From NCBI RefSeq assembly GCF_024713975.1, contig NC_091094.1, positions 13,005,001 to 13,069,000 of the forward strand: DNA of 64,000 bases, written 5' to 3'. Below are positions 1-13,200 of this stretch, piece by piece. Below the pieces are notes generated by a model. That model did not search any database. It was not told where the DNA came from and saw only the letters and a program-made list of their open reading frames with translations. The translations under genes were made by a program, and so were the position numbers. Numbering within the stretch: the first letter of the stretch is position 1; each line of letters starts with the position of its first letter. Source of the stretch: Paralichthys olivaceus. Its lineage: Eukaryota > Chordata > Actinopteri > Pleuronectiformes > Paralichthyidae.

Positions 1-587
1 TTTCCATATTAGGCGGCTCTCGTTTGAAAATAAAAACTCCAAAGAACAAACTTTTGCTTGTCTGAAGATGACATAATATAATAAGGCATAGTCCAAATGT
101 TGAGAGGCATTTCAATGTACAGGGAGAAGGAGGGAGCAGGGAGAAATAAGGAGACATCACGGACATTTACTCAGAAGAGGGGAGGGGGTTAGTGACAGAG
201 CTTCAGCAAAACACACATCAGACAGGAGGCAATGATGTGCTGCTCCGACACCCCAAAGTAACAGTGCAGTCTCTGGAGGTAGGCTTGTTTTGTACAGAGT
301 ACCTTGATGCGATCTTAAATTTCTATGTGACGTTTCGATAATGTAAGGCTTCATATGTTTCCAATGAATCGTATGAAAGTGGTGACATTGTGTTTCTCTA
401 TTCAGAAGACAGCACCAACCTTTGGATTCTGCTCTAATTTAAAATAAAAGGCACAAAATTAACTTTAACTGTGTGATTTGCCACAAAATCGCACAGGACA
501 GACACAACCATATACTCTGGAAAGCAGCTCTGAACCTGGGTTTGTGATGTGACTGCTGTCTGCGCCAAAGTGGCGCTTTTACGCACG
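1..587. other. upstream region of oxtr
   Basis: I see no gene here. The sequence is AT-rich and leads into the first coding exon of the oxytocin-type receptor at 588. Short ORFs on the minus strand lack recognisable motifs. The 5' untranslated region and promoter of oxtr must lie here or further left, but no TATA box or splice site could be assigned with confidence. Confidence 0.5.
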
Positions 588-3500
588 ATGGAGGAGCTTT
601 TACGCGAGCAGCACAGTTGGGCGCATAATGGTTCGTGGAGCATCTCAAGTCGTGGAAACGAAAGCCACGTAGGAAACACCACAGTGAATCCTTTGAAACG
701 GAACGAAGAAGTGGCCAAAGTGGAAGTTACCGTCCTGGCGCTGGTGCTTCTGCTCGCTCTGACCGGGAACCTGTGCGTCCTGAGGGCGATCCACACAACC
801 AAGCACAGCCAGTCGCGGATGTATTACTTCATGAAGCACCTGAGCATCGCTGACCTCGTCGTCGCGGTCTTCCAGGTCTTACCGCAGCTCATTTGGGACA
901 TCACGTTTCGCTTCTACGGGCCGGATCTGCTGTGCAGGGTGGTTAAATATCTCCAGGTCGTGGGTATGTTTGCGTCCACTTACATGTTGGTCCTGATGTC
1001 CATCGACAGGTGCATTGCTATCTGCCAGCCGCTTCGCTCCGTGCACAAAAGGAAGGACCGCTTCTGCGTGATCGCCTCTTGGACCCTCAGCCTGGTGTTC
1101 AGCGCTCCTCAAGCTTACATCTTTTCTCTGAAGGACTTTGGGGACGATGTGTATGACTGCTGGGGGGACTTCGTGCAGCCGTGGGGAGCCAAAGCGTACA
1201 TCACATGGATGAGTCTCAGCATTTACATCCTCCCAGTGGCTATTTTGAGCGTCTGCTATGGTTTGATATGTTTCAAAATATGGCAGAACTTCAATTTAAA
1301 AACCAGGAGGGATCACTTCCTGACCCTCAGTGCAGCCAAGGCCTCCAAAAACGCGCACCCGCTCGCTCGCGTGAGCAGCGTGAGGCTCATTTCGAAAGCA
1401 AAGATTCGTACAGTGAAAATGACGTTTGTTGTGGTGCTGGCCTACATCCTGTGCTGGACTCCCTTCTTCTTTGTCCAGATGTGGTCTGCATGGGATCCTG
1501 CTGCACCAAGAGAAGGTAAAGGCACAACCGGTTTTCCTTTACGCACAGCTGGAGTTAGGTTTATAAAGTACAAAGTATGAAGTAGTTGCTAAAGTAAAAC
1601 TTCAGTAACAATAATATTTATTGATTTTTGCAGATGTGAGCCCTCTTTTACAGTGTGCAAAATACTCAGGGTCACTATAGTTTGAGCATCATCTTTGTCC
1701 AAGATTTATATAGATGAGTTTATTGTTTATGATGTAAAACACCACTATTCTCCAACAATACAACACAAATGTTATTCCTCCACTATACAGTATGCCTGAG
1801 CACGGCAGTATAAGAGAGTCCACTTTGCCTCCGCAACAACACAACAGTGTTTAACATGCAGCAGCTACAAAGTGAACACAGATGAATGGGAGTGTCATTT
1901 CCAGTGGTTATCAGTAGACAGAAAGTCCCCAGAGCCACCAGGAAAGTAAATGTACCACAGCATCAAAGAGTTTCTCTCTCTGTGTTCCCAGTGGTGGTTT
2001 GTATAACTTTCCTTTAACTGCATGTTTGCTCAGATATACTGCTCATATCATCTGAGTTTGCCATTTAAGGGAATGAGGGCAGCACAGCAGATATGACCCA
2101 TACCTTTTAAGTGGAGTTATCTGAGTGGAACTGCATGAATGATCATTAAGAGCATTCACAGAGTCAGATAGCATAAGTCACATAAAGCCTGTGTAATCAT
2201 CTTCCTCTTTTAGTCTTTTCTTTCAAATGGTTTTGCCCGAAACTAGGAAAACAAACTAATTAAAGCCAATGAAAGAATGCACAGTACAGACCTCAGCAGC
2301 TGTCATCATAGGGGCCCCCATATAGTTTACATTGATGGACTCAATTACTGTGATATCAGATATTACCATTTAGTAAACTTTGAAATATTGAATTCTTTGA
2401 AAGCCACCTCCAAAAATTTCAACAACAAAAAAACTTTTTCAGTTTGGTGACATTACATTGTTGAGGGGCTGCAGCCAATCCCGGCTGTCACTGAGTCAGA
2501 GGCGGGGTCAGTCACTCACAGTGTTGACATAAAGGGCTTTAGGATCTAAGTGCATGGTTTGGAGCGTGTTGTAAGTGCATTTAGGGTGCGTTCAAATACA
2601 CTTATGCTAGTTAATGGTGCAATACATTGCTGCGTCAGGTACATGGTTCAAATTGGTTGCACTTAGTCTCTTTATTAATCATGGTCGTAACATGCAATAA
2701 ACCAATCAGAGTGTCATCTCCCATTCTCTTTAAATGTCAGATTAGCTTGTATAAAAAAGCTGACAGCTTGTCTGGAGTGTAGATCCCTGTAACGCAGACT
2801 TGCCAGATGGTGATAGAAAACTCGTCTTTTCAGAGCTTTGTGTGTGAGCAGACCATCTGTGTGTTTGTGTGTGTAGCAAGAGTGTGCACTTGTGCATATG
2901 ATCTATGATATCTTGATAATATTCCCTTATAACAATAATGAAATACTGCACCATTGTCTTCAGATCCTGTTCAGGTTGATCAAAATCGCAAAAAACTTCC
3001 ACAGCCTCAAGATCACAATGTGTCTGACCTCACTTCATTTCGAGAACATCACGCCCACGGGGCATCAAATGAGCCCTGGACATATAAATGACAAGTGTGT
3101 CACTCCAAAATGAGTAAAGACGCTTGCATTATGTCTGGTCTTTAGTTTAGGAACCAACACAGACCTGGAGAGAACATGCAAACTCCACACTAAAGGTCCA
3201 ATCAAAAACCTTCAAATCACCAAATTTGAAGACGTGGTTTTCATTGGACAGTATTGCTACACAGACAGATCATTGTTTAACTAATCCTTTATTACTGACA
3301 GTAATTATCGATTTGCACAGTACATCAATCACATCAAATGTAAAATAATTAAATTCTAAGAATAAATACCTGAACTGATTATGGTATACATATGGTTAAC
3401 ACGTGTGTGGGAGAAAGAAACAGAGAGGGGAGGAGGACAGACGTCATCGATTTGAAATATTTCGACGTATTTTGGGGCAGTTTCATAAACGGCAGAGTGG

Positions 3501-6091
3501 TAGATAAATCATCTAGTTCACATGCAGTTGATGTTAACAACTAGATTTCAAAGAAAACATTTTGAAGATAAGTTTTTGTCCATCCCTTAGTGTAAAGGTA
3601 AAGTTAATTCATATTCCACTGACATATTTACTGATTTATTGCATTCTCTCTGACGTAATGGTGATCTGTAAACACCTTGAGCACTTTCTCGGCCATGAAC
3701 TTCCTGTCATATCTTTATTGCGCTGAACAACCTGCAGAGGATCCACTCATAATAAAGCAGAATCTGACGTTGAGCACTTATGCAGTGTTTGATTAACTTT
3801 TTATCCTCAGACTAATCTTGGATAAAGCATGCACTCTCAATAAAATGGCAGTATAATTAAAATCCTCCATTTAATTCTCAGCATTATTGCCTCCTTTCTA
3901 TTTTCAGCTTTAGTCTGAAAATAGTGGCACTGTCCATCATGATATTGCAGAAGAAGGAGTTAGCATTAAAGTTTTTCCTTTCATTTCTGGCAGACAGTGA
4001 TAAGTGTCTGTTAGTTGAAGTGAAGAGAAGCAGGGTTAAATAAGAAAATGCTCTTGCGGTGTAGTAATTTGCCATATGAGGACTGTATCTTCCATGACCC
4101 TACACTTCCTGCACTAAATAATCTCTTGTTTAACTTCTCTGTTGAACAAGTCTTGACAGGCCATTTGGTTGACACTGTACACACCACACCTCCCAAAATA
4201 AAGCTATAGCGAGTCAGAACGGCATGAATAGAACAGGTCAGCATTTTGACCACAGAGGAGAAGAAGACAACGAGGACTAAATCTCTCACACCACATTAAA
4301 GATTGGAAAAATAAATTGGAGGTCTTCCACTTTCCCCCATTCCTACATGTCGGGATTCTTCGTGATCCGAAGCTCCAACAGTTGGAAATTTAATCAAATG
4401 GATTAATGAGATATAATAACTTGTGGTTTTTTTACTCAGTACAGCCCATTGTAATTGAAGCCAGTTTATCATATGTGTGTCAAGCTACAACTCAAGCTAC
4501 TTAGAATCGCATCCATCAACTGACGGTATTTTCTTATGAAATAAATGTTTTTGGGCAGCTGCCCCGGAAAGAAACTGATTTATATAAGATGAAATAGATA
4601 GTTCAAACTTTACACAATCTGTGAAATCTTGACTTCATCTTGAAGAAATGCAGGTAAATTACGACCAGTGAGTGTTTGGCTTCTAACCGCTTCTTGACAT
4701 AGCTTACACGCTTCATTACAGTCACAATGAAGATCTCACAGTCATGCTGGTGGTTTAGCTTGTTAGCCTGCTAACTTTTTCATCATGAACCACAATATTG
4801 AATACGTTGACCTGATGATGGTGTCACGTGAAAGGTTAATACAAATCAACCTCTGGGACCATGGAAGTGTCCATACCAAATTACGTGGAAATCTATGCAA
4901 TTCTTTTTGATGCTTTTTAGTAAAAAACAAAAGAGTTGACTCAATGGCGGAGCTACTGGAAAGTTCAATACAACAAATATCTCAACAATGTCAGTGACTC
5001 CTGGCAATGACTCAAACACTTAGAATTGCAGTTTGAAAGTTTGAACTTCAGTCCATCAGGTGATTACATCTTACTGGCATTGAGAAAAACATGCTTCTTT
5101 ATTGGCGTCTTGCAGATTCACCCATTCACTCCCCTTCTAAAAATCTATTTTAGGTATCAAGGAATTGGATCCCTTCCCAGCATTCATTGGGTGAAAGCCA
5201 GGGTTCACCCTTGACAGATTGCAGGTCACTAACAGTGACTGATGTTGTTTTGATGAATATATCCAATGAAAACACCTAAACCATTAAAGCTCTTCATTTC
5301 CAAATGTCCTGTCTGCTCTTAGTCCCAAACACACTTTCAAATAGTGAAATCTCTAAAAATTGGTAGTTATATAAATAGTTTTAATATAAATAATATATAT
5401 AATTGTTACACAAACAGGAGAGAACTCTATTTGTTTGCAACATTTTTCCTCTGAGGACTTGGTTCTGTATCGAGTGTTTCCAGCAGCAGGATGGCATCTG
5501 TGCGACATACTGAAAATAAACATGATGATTCCATCATGATGAAGGAGGATGTCACCAAGCACAATGCTGTGGTTCACTGATGTGTTTAAAAAGGTTTTGA
5601 CAGGAATTGAGGCCTTTGAGGCAGAGATGGTTAAGATATAATGTGTTTGGGTTACCTGCAGGCCAACTTTGAGGTTTGACAAGAAAAATATATCATCAGA
5701 TGCTTGGTTATTTCAGTTTGGAATAAAAAACTATTCCCAATCCAACCCACTCAGATGAATTTAATAGCACTATTACAATTTGTATGTATTGATTTCAGGT
5801 CTGTGTTTTTCTCTGTCTTTTTCTCAAGACATTCCCTTCATCATCGCCATGTTGCTGGCCAGTCTCAACAGCTGTTGCAACCCCTGGATCTACATGTTCT
5901 TTGCTGGTCACCTGTTCCACGACCTGGTGCAGGGCTTCTCCTGCTGCTGTCGACAGACCCTGACAGACTCCTCCTGCGGCTGCGATCAACACTCTAGGCA
6001 CAAGAGGAACTGCTCCACTTACGTCATCAAGAACACCAGCAGCCAGCGGAGCCTCACACACACGTCCAGCACAGGGGGACCGGGACACTGA
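588..6091 (+). CDS. oxtr: isotocin/oxytocin receptor, two coding exons
   Basis: This is a class A GPCR for the neurohypophysial nonapeptide isotocin/oxytocin, a plasma-membrane receptor whose mammalian homologues couple to Gq. Coding exons are 588-1515 and 5829-6091, joined in phase 1 (donor gtaaag, acceptor tctcaag), giving 396 residues. The N-terminus has three N-glycosylation sequons (N14, N24, N30). The TM2 region contains HLSIADLVVAVFQVLPQ and is followed by WDITFRFYGPDLLCR, nearly identical to human OXTR. The DRY position reads DRC (140-142), typical of this family. CWTP is at 289-292 and NPWIY at 327-331, and a CCC cluster follows for palmitoylation. The single intron falls between TM6 and TM7, as in mammalian OXTR. 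The open frame extends upstream to a GTG at 549, but the ATG at 588 aligns with the family start. Vasotocin V1-type receptors are the main alternative; the TM2-ECL1 match favours OXTR. Teleosts usually have two oxtr paralogues, and which one this is cannot be told here. Confidence 0.95.
2463..2512 (-). repeat. dispersed teleost repeat, family B fragment
   Basis: The stretch from ggggctgcagccaatcccgg to the following aggcggggt resembles one end of a common fish repeat, in reverse orientation relative to the copy at 28494-28745. The other end of the same family (gagaacatgcaaactccaca) appears at 3146-3196 in the same orientation, so the two may be one copy split by an insertion. The identification comes from remembered teleost repeats and was not searched. 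Confidence 0.45.
2520..3140. mobile_element. possible non-autonomous DNA transposon remnant
   Basis: This segment lies between two pieces of one dispersed repeat. It contains aaccaatcagagtgtcatct and, near its right end, cacgcccacggggcatcaa, motifs I associate with hAT-type elements in fish. No transposase frame and no clear terminal inverted repeats could be defined, so both class and boundaries are uncertain. Confidence 0.25.
3146..3196 (-). repeat. dispersed teleost repeat, family B fragment
   Basis: Contains gagaacatgcaaactccaca, the reverse complement of the tgcatgttctcc block found in the copy at 28494-28745. It is probably the far end of the copy that begins at 2463. Confidence 0.45.
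5117..5232 (-). repeat. dispersed teleost repeat, family B fragment
   Basis: The run from ggaattggatcccttcccag through tgggtgaaagccagggttca to tgacagattgcaggtcac matches, in diverged form, the reverse complement of the 3' half of the family B repeat. The copy is old and truncated. Confidence 0.4.
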
Positions 6092-8007
6092 AAAGCCACA
6101 TGAACGCCATTCAAGCATCCGAGCAGCTGTCGAGTAGTGTGGTAATCATGCTGCTCACACAACTAATTATCTGCAGCAGTGCTGTGGTGTTGGCCATTGC
6201 AGCGTGTTCCTTTTCAAATGCTTTATACTGAGGTAAATAGACAATGCAAACATCCTCTCCAGACCATTCCCTGCACCCTGAGATAACAGAGAGCAGAACA
6301 ACATCTCTGTCCAAACTGTGATGTGCAGTAAGGCTACATCTGGCATCAGTTTATATCTCTAAGGATTGATGCCCTCTGCTTTTGCAAAACATTGCTTTCC
6401 TTTTGAACTTCCTGTCCTGCATATACAGTGTTTCTCTTCTACTTAAGACTTATTTTCTGTGTAAACATACACAAGTTGTTGTTCATATACTTTTGTCCTT
6501 CAGTGTTGAAGCTTAAAGTCTTGTTGTCCTGACTTGACCTTGAAAGATAAGCGATGGTCAAATATTGTACAAATATTATTTCTTGGAAATCAAAGCAAAT
6601 TGTTTAAATGCATTTTGATAATTTGTCGCTCAGTGCAAATACTTCTACATTTCAAGGAGTTATTGTTTGACCTTTAATGCAATATTATTTTGTGTACAAG
6701 TATTTTATACTCATGTTATTCTATCATGTGTGTGGTTAAATGAAAATGTTGCATGAACTAAGAAATCTATGAAAAAAAAATTCACTCTTAAAGTTTGGCT
6801 TCATGCAAAAATGTTCACTGTAAAAGCTCAAGACAATAATCAACAAAGAAAATCAATAAGAATTAATTTTATATTAAGCCGACTGGTTTCAATATAGTCA
6901 GCAGACTTTCTTGTGCCACAGATCAAACAGTGTTTGTAGCATGAAATTCGCTTTGTAAATAATTTCCACTACTTTCATGTGTGTCTGCACATCATTGTTT
7001 TCATCAACTCCATCTCTGTGTTCTCAGTGTACATGAACCTCAGATTTAAAGCACATTGAACCCAGTTGGGACCAAGTGGTGAAAATGATTCCCTCTAGTG
7101 GCCACAGTTATTACTCTTATCTTGTCTTTCTTGCTCAGTGTCTCCAGCTTTATGATTCCATATGATGTGCCAACTTCTTTACACTCAACATATGGAGAGT
7201 TTCAGTGTCATGATCATATAATGTGCATTCTTACCTCATTAAGAGTAAGAATTTTTAAAGTGTTTTAAAATGTTCTTTAACTTTGTTAAACCTGGCAAGG
7301 ATTCAAAGAAAACCTTGAGGTTTAGAGCAGCATTCACATGGTGCAGTTTTAAGATGGGGGAGGATCATTTTTAAGATTCCAAGATTAAAACTAGAGTAAA
7401 ATCTTCAGCTTCAGGTGGACCACCCTCTCTAACCCCTGAGTCATATAGCAAGAATCCTAACTTAAAATCCTCCTAGAGAGTTTGAATCACCACCACGACT
7501 TGTCTATTAAAGTTAAATTCACTCATTAATACTGTGTAGATATATGAACCAAAGCACCTGTTGACAATAAAGAAAACACCTTTTCATTGCATCGTAAAGA
7601 AAAGCTTTTAATGTGTTGAAATTGTGTTCAAAGCTTAACAGCTGGACAACGTGTTGTGCTTGGCAGCAGTCAAATGTGACCACGTGGACTATTGACAAAA
7701 CTATTAAACATTTCACTAAAAAAAAAAATCTCCAAAGTAGAGAATTTCTGCTCGACTGTGTCCCTGCATGTCAGCCATGATCCCGCTTGCTCTCTGACGA
7801 AAAGAGCAGGTTGGAGCTGAAGCTGAGATAATGAAGCGAGAGAGTCTGGGTGTGTTGGCTGCACTCTGAGCCACATGTGGGCAGGGAGTGGCAGTGTGTG
7901 AACTGAAACGCCACTCAGTGTTATTCCAGGGCTGGGCCGCCAGCGAGCAGCTGACAGCTTCTTCAAATAGAGACAAATAGAGAGTACTGCTGACATACCA
8001 TATCAAG

Positions 8008-8065
<58 letters not shown>

Positions 8066-8886
8066 ATGACTCACACTGTGACTGTGTCAAAGCATTCACG
8101 CAGAGGGAAACCGGCTCATGCTGCAGGTCACCCTGCTCCATAAGAAGGAGCCATACTGTTCAGTGGGAACCATATAAACAGCGTAGCCTATAAATAAATC
8201 TATATGAAATCCAAGAATGCTTGTTTTCAATCTGGAGATCTGTTGCATTGATAAATATTTGAAGGTAATTACACGTCCTGTCCTGTGGGCCATCATCTTT
8301 CATATTATTCATACCCTGGGACACATGCTTTGAATATTTGCTTCAATCACAATAAATGGGTTTATACGTTTTATTATCATTATTCATTTTAAAACATTAA
8401 ATATGTTAAGTGCTCAGAGCTGATCTAATTTCAAACAGAAATCATTATCATTTCTTCCCAGGAAAACACATCTATCATAACTGGTTCTTCTTTTCTATTC
8501 TAGGTTTAAAATGAGTGACTTCTTTAATCAAATTATGTCATCATGGTTTTTGCCCCTTGAGGAACAAAACTAAACTGCAGATATAAAATGTAAGAAAATA
8601 TAACACCAAACTAAAACATTGTAACAAAATTATTAAAATAAATTCAATGAACATAACAATTTCTACTGAAATGACCTCAAACTCTAAGAAACATAGCCCC
8701 ATTTTGAAATCAGTAAAAGTGCTGCATGCTGCATTCCTTCTTCTCATTATTTTCAGCCCCTGTAACAAAAGTTATGGTGAAACCCAGTTTGTATCACGTG
8801 ACATTAACTCACATCCTCTTTTCAATATCACTCCTGGATGAAATGTTGAAATAAATCCTCAAGGATTAGCTTCTCCTGGGTGAGTC
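6092..8886. other. spacer between convergent oxtr and caveolin genes
   Basis: This spacer should hold the 3' untranslated regions of oxtr (+) and the caveolin-like gene (-). It is AT-rich. A long CA microsatellite sits at 8009-8062. No gene was recognised; the 141-residue minus-strand frame at 7716-8141 is produced by reading through the CA tract. Confidence 0.6.
8009..8062. repeat. (AC)n microsatellite
   Basis: An uninterrupted run of about 27 AC units, long enough to be length-polymorphic. It lies in the spacer between the convergent oxtr and caveolin-like genes. Confidence 0.97.
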
Positions 8887-10205
8887 TCATTCTTTGGCCA
8901 GGTGGATGCTGAAGCCTCCGCAGCATCTCCCAGCGCTCGTAAGGAAGGGACGCACAATGATGCCCAACACGATGCTCCACAGGCTCTGCAGCCAGCGGGT
9001 GCCCATACGAATACAGTGGATACAGGGACTCACCATCCTGTTACAGGAAGACGAAAAGCTCTTTTTTACCCCTCCTCTCTATAAATGTGTCCCGTTGTTC
9101 CTATTGTGTTTTCACCAAGAGCCAGACAGTGAAAACCAGTGCAGTTAAATAGTTCTTATTACACTTCCATGAAGATGGAAAGTGTCTTTAGATGTCCAGT
9201 CACTTAAACACTTGTGGATTATGGATTTCCCACCATGCATCTAAATAACATCAATGGTCACCTTAACTCAGTATTAGTATTTATTTGAGTTTTAAATCCA
9301 TTATGAAATAAAAGCAGAAAAGAAAAAAGACCAATAAGTTTATTTTCATAATGAAAAATCTACTCAACTATTTCTATAATTTATTTCCATATGATTATTT
9401 ATTTCTGAATTTATTTCAAGATCTTTATAGAATGTAATGTTTAATATTTGGCAGTCGAGGCTGCATAGACCATAAATATTGTTTAGCGATGGAGGTTCTC
9501 TGGCCAAATTAAAGTCAAACTACTGCTGTGGTTAGACACCACTCAGAGTTTGTTGTCATGTTAATATTATACATAATATTAGTCCTGAAGGCAGCAGGAT
9601 CTGAACCTACCAGATGTGGAAACAGCTGAAGATGGCAAAGAGGAGGCCGGAGATCACTGATATGGGGATGGCCAGAAGCACAGTGACGATCCTGTAAATC
9701 CAAACCCTGCACACCTCAAACAGGGCGTGGCTCCAGATCCAAACTCTGTCGCCACTGCGCACCGACACTGGCTCAGCAATCACATCCTCAAACGTTACCT
9801 GGAGACACATGGAGAAGTGATGGTGGCAAAGAGGATGATTCACTTTCAACATAGAACACATCTCCACTGGAGGGCAGTGCAATGAGAAAGAAAGGTTCCT
9901 GCTTCTTAGTGGTTTTATCAATTAATGAATCAACATTTCTAATCAAGTGGTTGATAAAACAAAGTTACTGCAGAGGAATGCATTACCTTGAGGCAGTCAT
10001 TGATACCTCGGGGGTCTCTGACATTAATCAGAGGCTTTGTATCGCTGATTTCCACTAGTGTGGAAGTATGAATGTTTTCCTCTTCCTCATGAGCCGGATG
10101 GGCCCTCCACAGCATCTGAGGTTCCTCCCCATTATCAAAGTCTTCAGAGTCCTCCAAGTCAATCTCTACTTCCTCTGAATCTTCCCCTTTCATCGTGGAA
10201 TCCAT
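8887..10205 (-). CDS. caveolin-2-like protein, three coding exons
   Basis: This is a membrane-hairpin scaffold protein of the caveolin family. Coding exons are 9987-10205, 9611-9798 and 8887-9037, joined in phases 0 and 2, giving 185 residues. The caveolin signature FEDVIAEP is at residues 76-83, immediately after the first junction. The segments VWIWSHALFEV and the hairpin ending SCFHIW resemble caveolin-2 (SHALFE..., SCLHIW) more than caveolin-1 or -3 (SFTTFTV or SYTTFTV). The C-terminus (TSAGRCCGGFSIHLAKE) also follows caveolin-2 (TSVGRCFSS...). The intron after HIW is at the caveolin-1/-2 position. The N-terminus is acidic. The ATG at 10205 was chosen; an in-frame ATG four codons later is possible. 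It converges on oxtr, where mammals have CAV3. It is probably the ancient duplicate partner of CAV3, sometimes treated as a caveolin-2-related gene, rather than true cav2, which sits beside cav1. Confidence 0.9.
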
Positions 10206-13200
10206 GGGAACATGTGAAGCAGACACTCTCCAAGAGAAGCAGAGTAGATGTCCGTCTCTGCACCAACAGCTCAGACTGAGGCCGCTGGCCGGACTCCCCG
10301 GTTGCACCAGGGTTATATTGGGAATGTTACGGTGCCCTGGGTGGTATTTGCGGAGTGAGGATCATTTTCCTGTGCAGTGGGAGGACACGAAGTATAGGAG
10401 GGGGGATATTAATACTGTGGGCATGCAGATGAACCAGTATAAACACTGATGCAAGCTACAGGGAATGTAATCACACAGACAACATGAGACAAACCTGCAA
10501 ACATGTGACAAAGGAAAACAGTTCCATTCAGAATATTTAGTGATTTAGAGATATAAGTACTATTGCCTTGATGATTTCATTCATTGCTTTTTTTTTTCAT
10601 TTATTCCATTCATTCTCAGCCTGATGGCAGAATAGGAGTCAGGCTGCAAGACACTCCTGCCCCCCTCTGGCCAGTAATCGAAATGAAGTGTCTTCCTAAA
10701 ATGAATTTCCTCAAGAATTAGAATTGCACGTAGCAGAGCACATATCACTGAGGCCCATCAGTCTCCTTACATTTCACAAACTCATAGATATGGGATATTT
10801 GAGAATGTTAAAGAAACGGGGGAATAAGTTTGTGACTCCCTGATCTGGCTGCACACCAAAATGTAATGGGTTCTTTCCCATGCTTCCATTAAGTTTTTGC
10901 ATAATCTTGCTTACAAACAAACAAACAAACCAAGAAACTAACAAACAGATGGAGGTGAAAACCTAATCTCCTGTGTGGAGGGAATGATTCTGCAGGTGCA
11001 GCTTTAATCTCTCTAACAACAAATCTTTATTATGATTGTTTATTTATTTTGTACTCTTATGGATCCTATCTCAAAATAATAAGGAAACTGAAATGCTCAG
11101 TTGCTGAAATCAAGTTTATTCTACGTCTCAGATGCCATCCTCTTTGCTACTGGTTGATTTTAATCAGGGAAAATAAACCCCTTTTTCTTATAAACCGTTG
11201 ACGTTGTTTTAGGGGTGAGATAATGGTTTACTGGAAAGCTGTTAATTGTGTGTGTAAGGATGCATCACTGCCTTGGTTTGCTCTCTCACCATCAATCCCA
11301 GAGCAGAAGCAACAGGAAATGTATTGTATCATGCCAGTATCCTCCTCTTTAGGTCCGGATACTGTGAAAAGTGTCGTCAGGACTTTGCACTCTGTTTGGT
11401 GTAAAACACCTTTCGCAACAAGCTTTTAAGGAAAACACTTTCACCTCTGTCGACCTTCGGACCCATTAACCAAACATGCTCAGTGTTAATAATAGGACAG
11501 CTTTGAATCCACAGAGTTAGACCTGATCTCACTATTCTAACCTACTTACCTGACCTTAATCACAGAAAGCCATGTCACACTCCTCCTCATTATGTTCACC
11601 AAACAATGGCCTGGTGCAGCAGCTGGCTAACAATCTGATAAAAATGAGGTGAATAAAGAAGGTAATTTATTCAGAGGCATTAATGCTGCATGAAATTCAT
11701 CTGCAAAACTCAAATATTAAATTCATTTAACATTTTGTATTAAATTTGTTTGTGTGATCTTTGGCTTGAATATAGTTTAATTGGTTTGACTAGTACCAAA
11801 AAATGTAATTCAATCATAATTTGAGTAAAACTGCATGTTACCATATAGTGAACACATTTCTACTGACTAGCTGTGCATCAGTTCAGAGTTTAGTCCAAAC
11901 AAACTCTACAATGAGCCAGACACAGTCTCCATGGTAATGATCATTCCTGCCCGCTGGATGAAGACAGAGAGAGAACACGGTGCATCGATGACTGAGAGTT
12001 TCCTGTGTCGGTGCAGGAGACGAGGGTATGCTAATGGACTGCACACCCCGGCAGATGGGCTTTGTTTGAGTCCATGGCTGCAGAGGTGAGGTCAGCAGAG
12101 AGGGTGAGTGGACAAGAGGAAGAGAGAGTCCCAGCAAATTATACCTTAACACTTATCTCAAGACGTCACATGTGGAGGGTGTTTTCATACCCAGGACATT
12201 TCTTTTTTTTCTCAGAATGTTCTGTACTCATTGGGGTTATTTTGTGAAATTCTGAATAAATTGAAGTCACACAGTCACTACTTTGGAAAATCTTCCTATA
12301 CTGCTACAGTCATTTGAAAACAAAGAAGAGTTCTAGGATAATATTTTATCTAAAATACTGAATTAAAACTATATGTGTAAAGTGTATTCTGTGTATTTTA
12401 TCTGGCATAATTCTGGTTGTTATTTAACATTTCGTAATACAGTGGTGTTTAATTCCCTTAAATCTAATCTCCGTTAATGTGCTTCATCAGGACTGTGTCA
12501 GGACTGTCACCTGATTGTGTTCCAAACAAAAACCTAATCCTGACTGACGAATGAAATTACAATACATGTCATTGAGCTGCAATTTGTGCATTCAACATCT
12601 ATGAGGGGACATTTTTGGTTTATAAAATTAATATCAAAGTATATGAAATCGTTTTTATCCAAATGAGACAGACAAAACTTTCTCAAAATAACGTCTCATG
12701 GCCTCAACATGACAATGCATGATGTAACCTTGCATAAAAACTCAAAGGAGCAACATCTATTCAGATAAAATACACATGCAATGTTCATTGTGGAGATGTG
12801 TTTTTAACCAGGGTTGTACCCACAGTCCACCCCCTCTGCAGCTTATATGCAGGATAAGGGATGTCAGACTGTCAGACTGTCCAGCTGTTTTCAGTACAAT
12901 AGGTCAGACTGATTATCTGACATGTCCAGTTAACAATGCAATCACTAATCTCTGCTGTTCCCATCTAAATCCACCACAGAATAAAAAATACATTTACAGA
13001 ATGAATCTGACATGGTCATGTGCTCGACCATTTCTAAGCCGAGAGCCTGTAACATGCACATCTTTACTTCATCCTGGCTTCGGGTCCTTCATTAGTTTGT
13101 GAGAGCTGAGTGAACAGGATGTGAGGTTGTGCCGTGTGAACATGTTAAATGTGTACATGCAGGAAACTCATGCTGTGTCAGAGTTCCGTATCACTCACAC

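Larger units (their letters stand above)
1516..5828 (+). other. oxtr intron between TM6 and TM7 exons
   Basis: A 4.3 kb intron with no supported gene. It carries pieces of a teleost dispersed repeat (2463-2512, 3146-3196, 5117-5232) and a possible DNA-transposon remnant between the first two. The rest is AT-rich unique-looking sequence. Confidence 0.7.

Noticed and set aside
7716-8141. 141-codon minus-strand ORF
   Set aside because: Much of it is a Cys-Val run made by the CA microsatellite, with no conserved domain.
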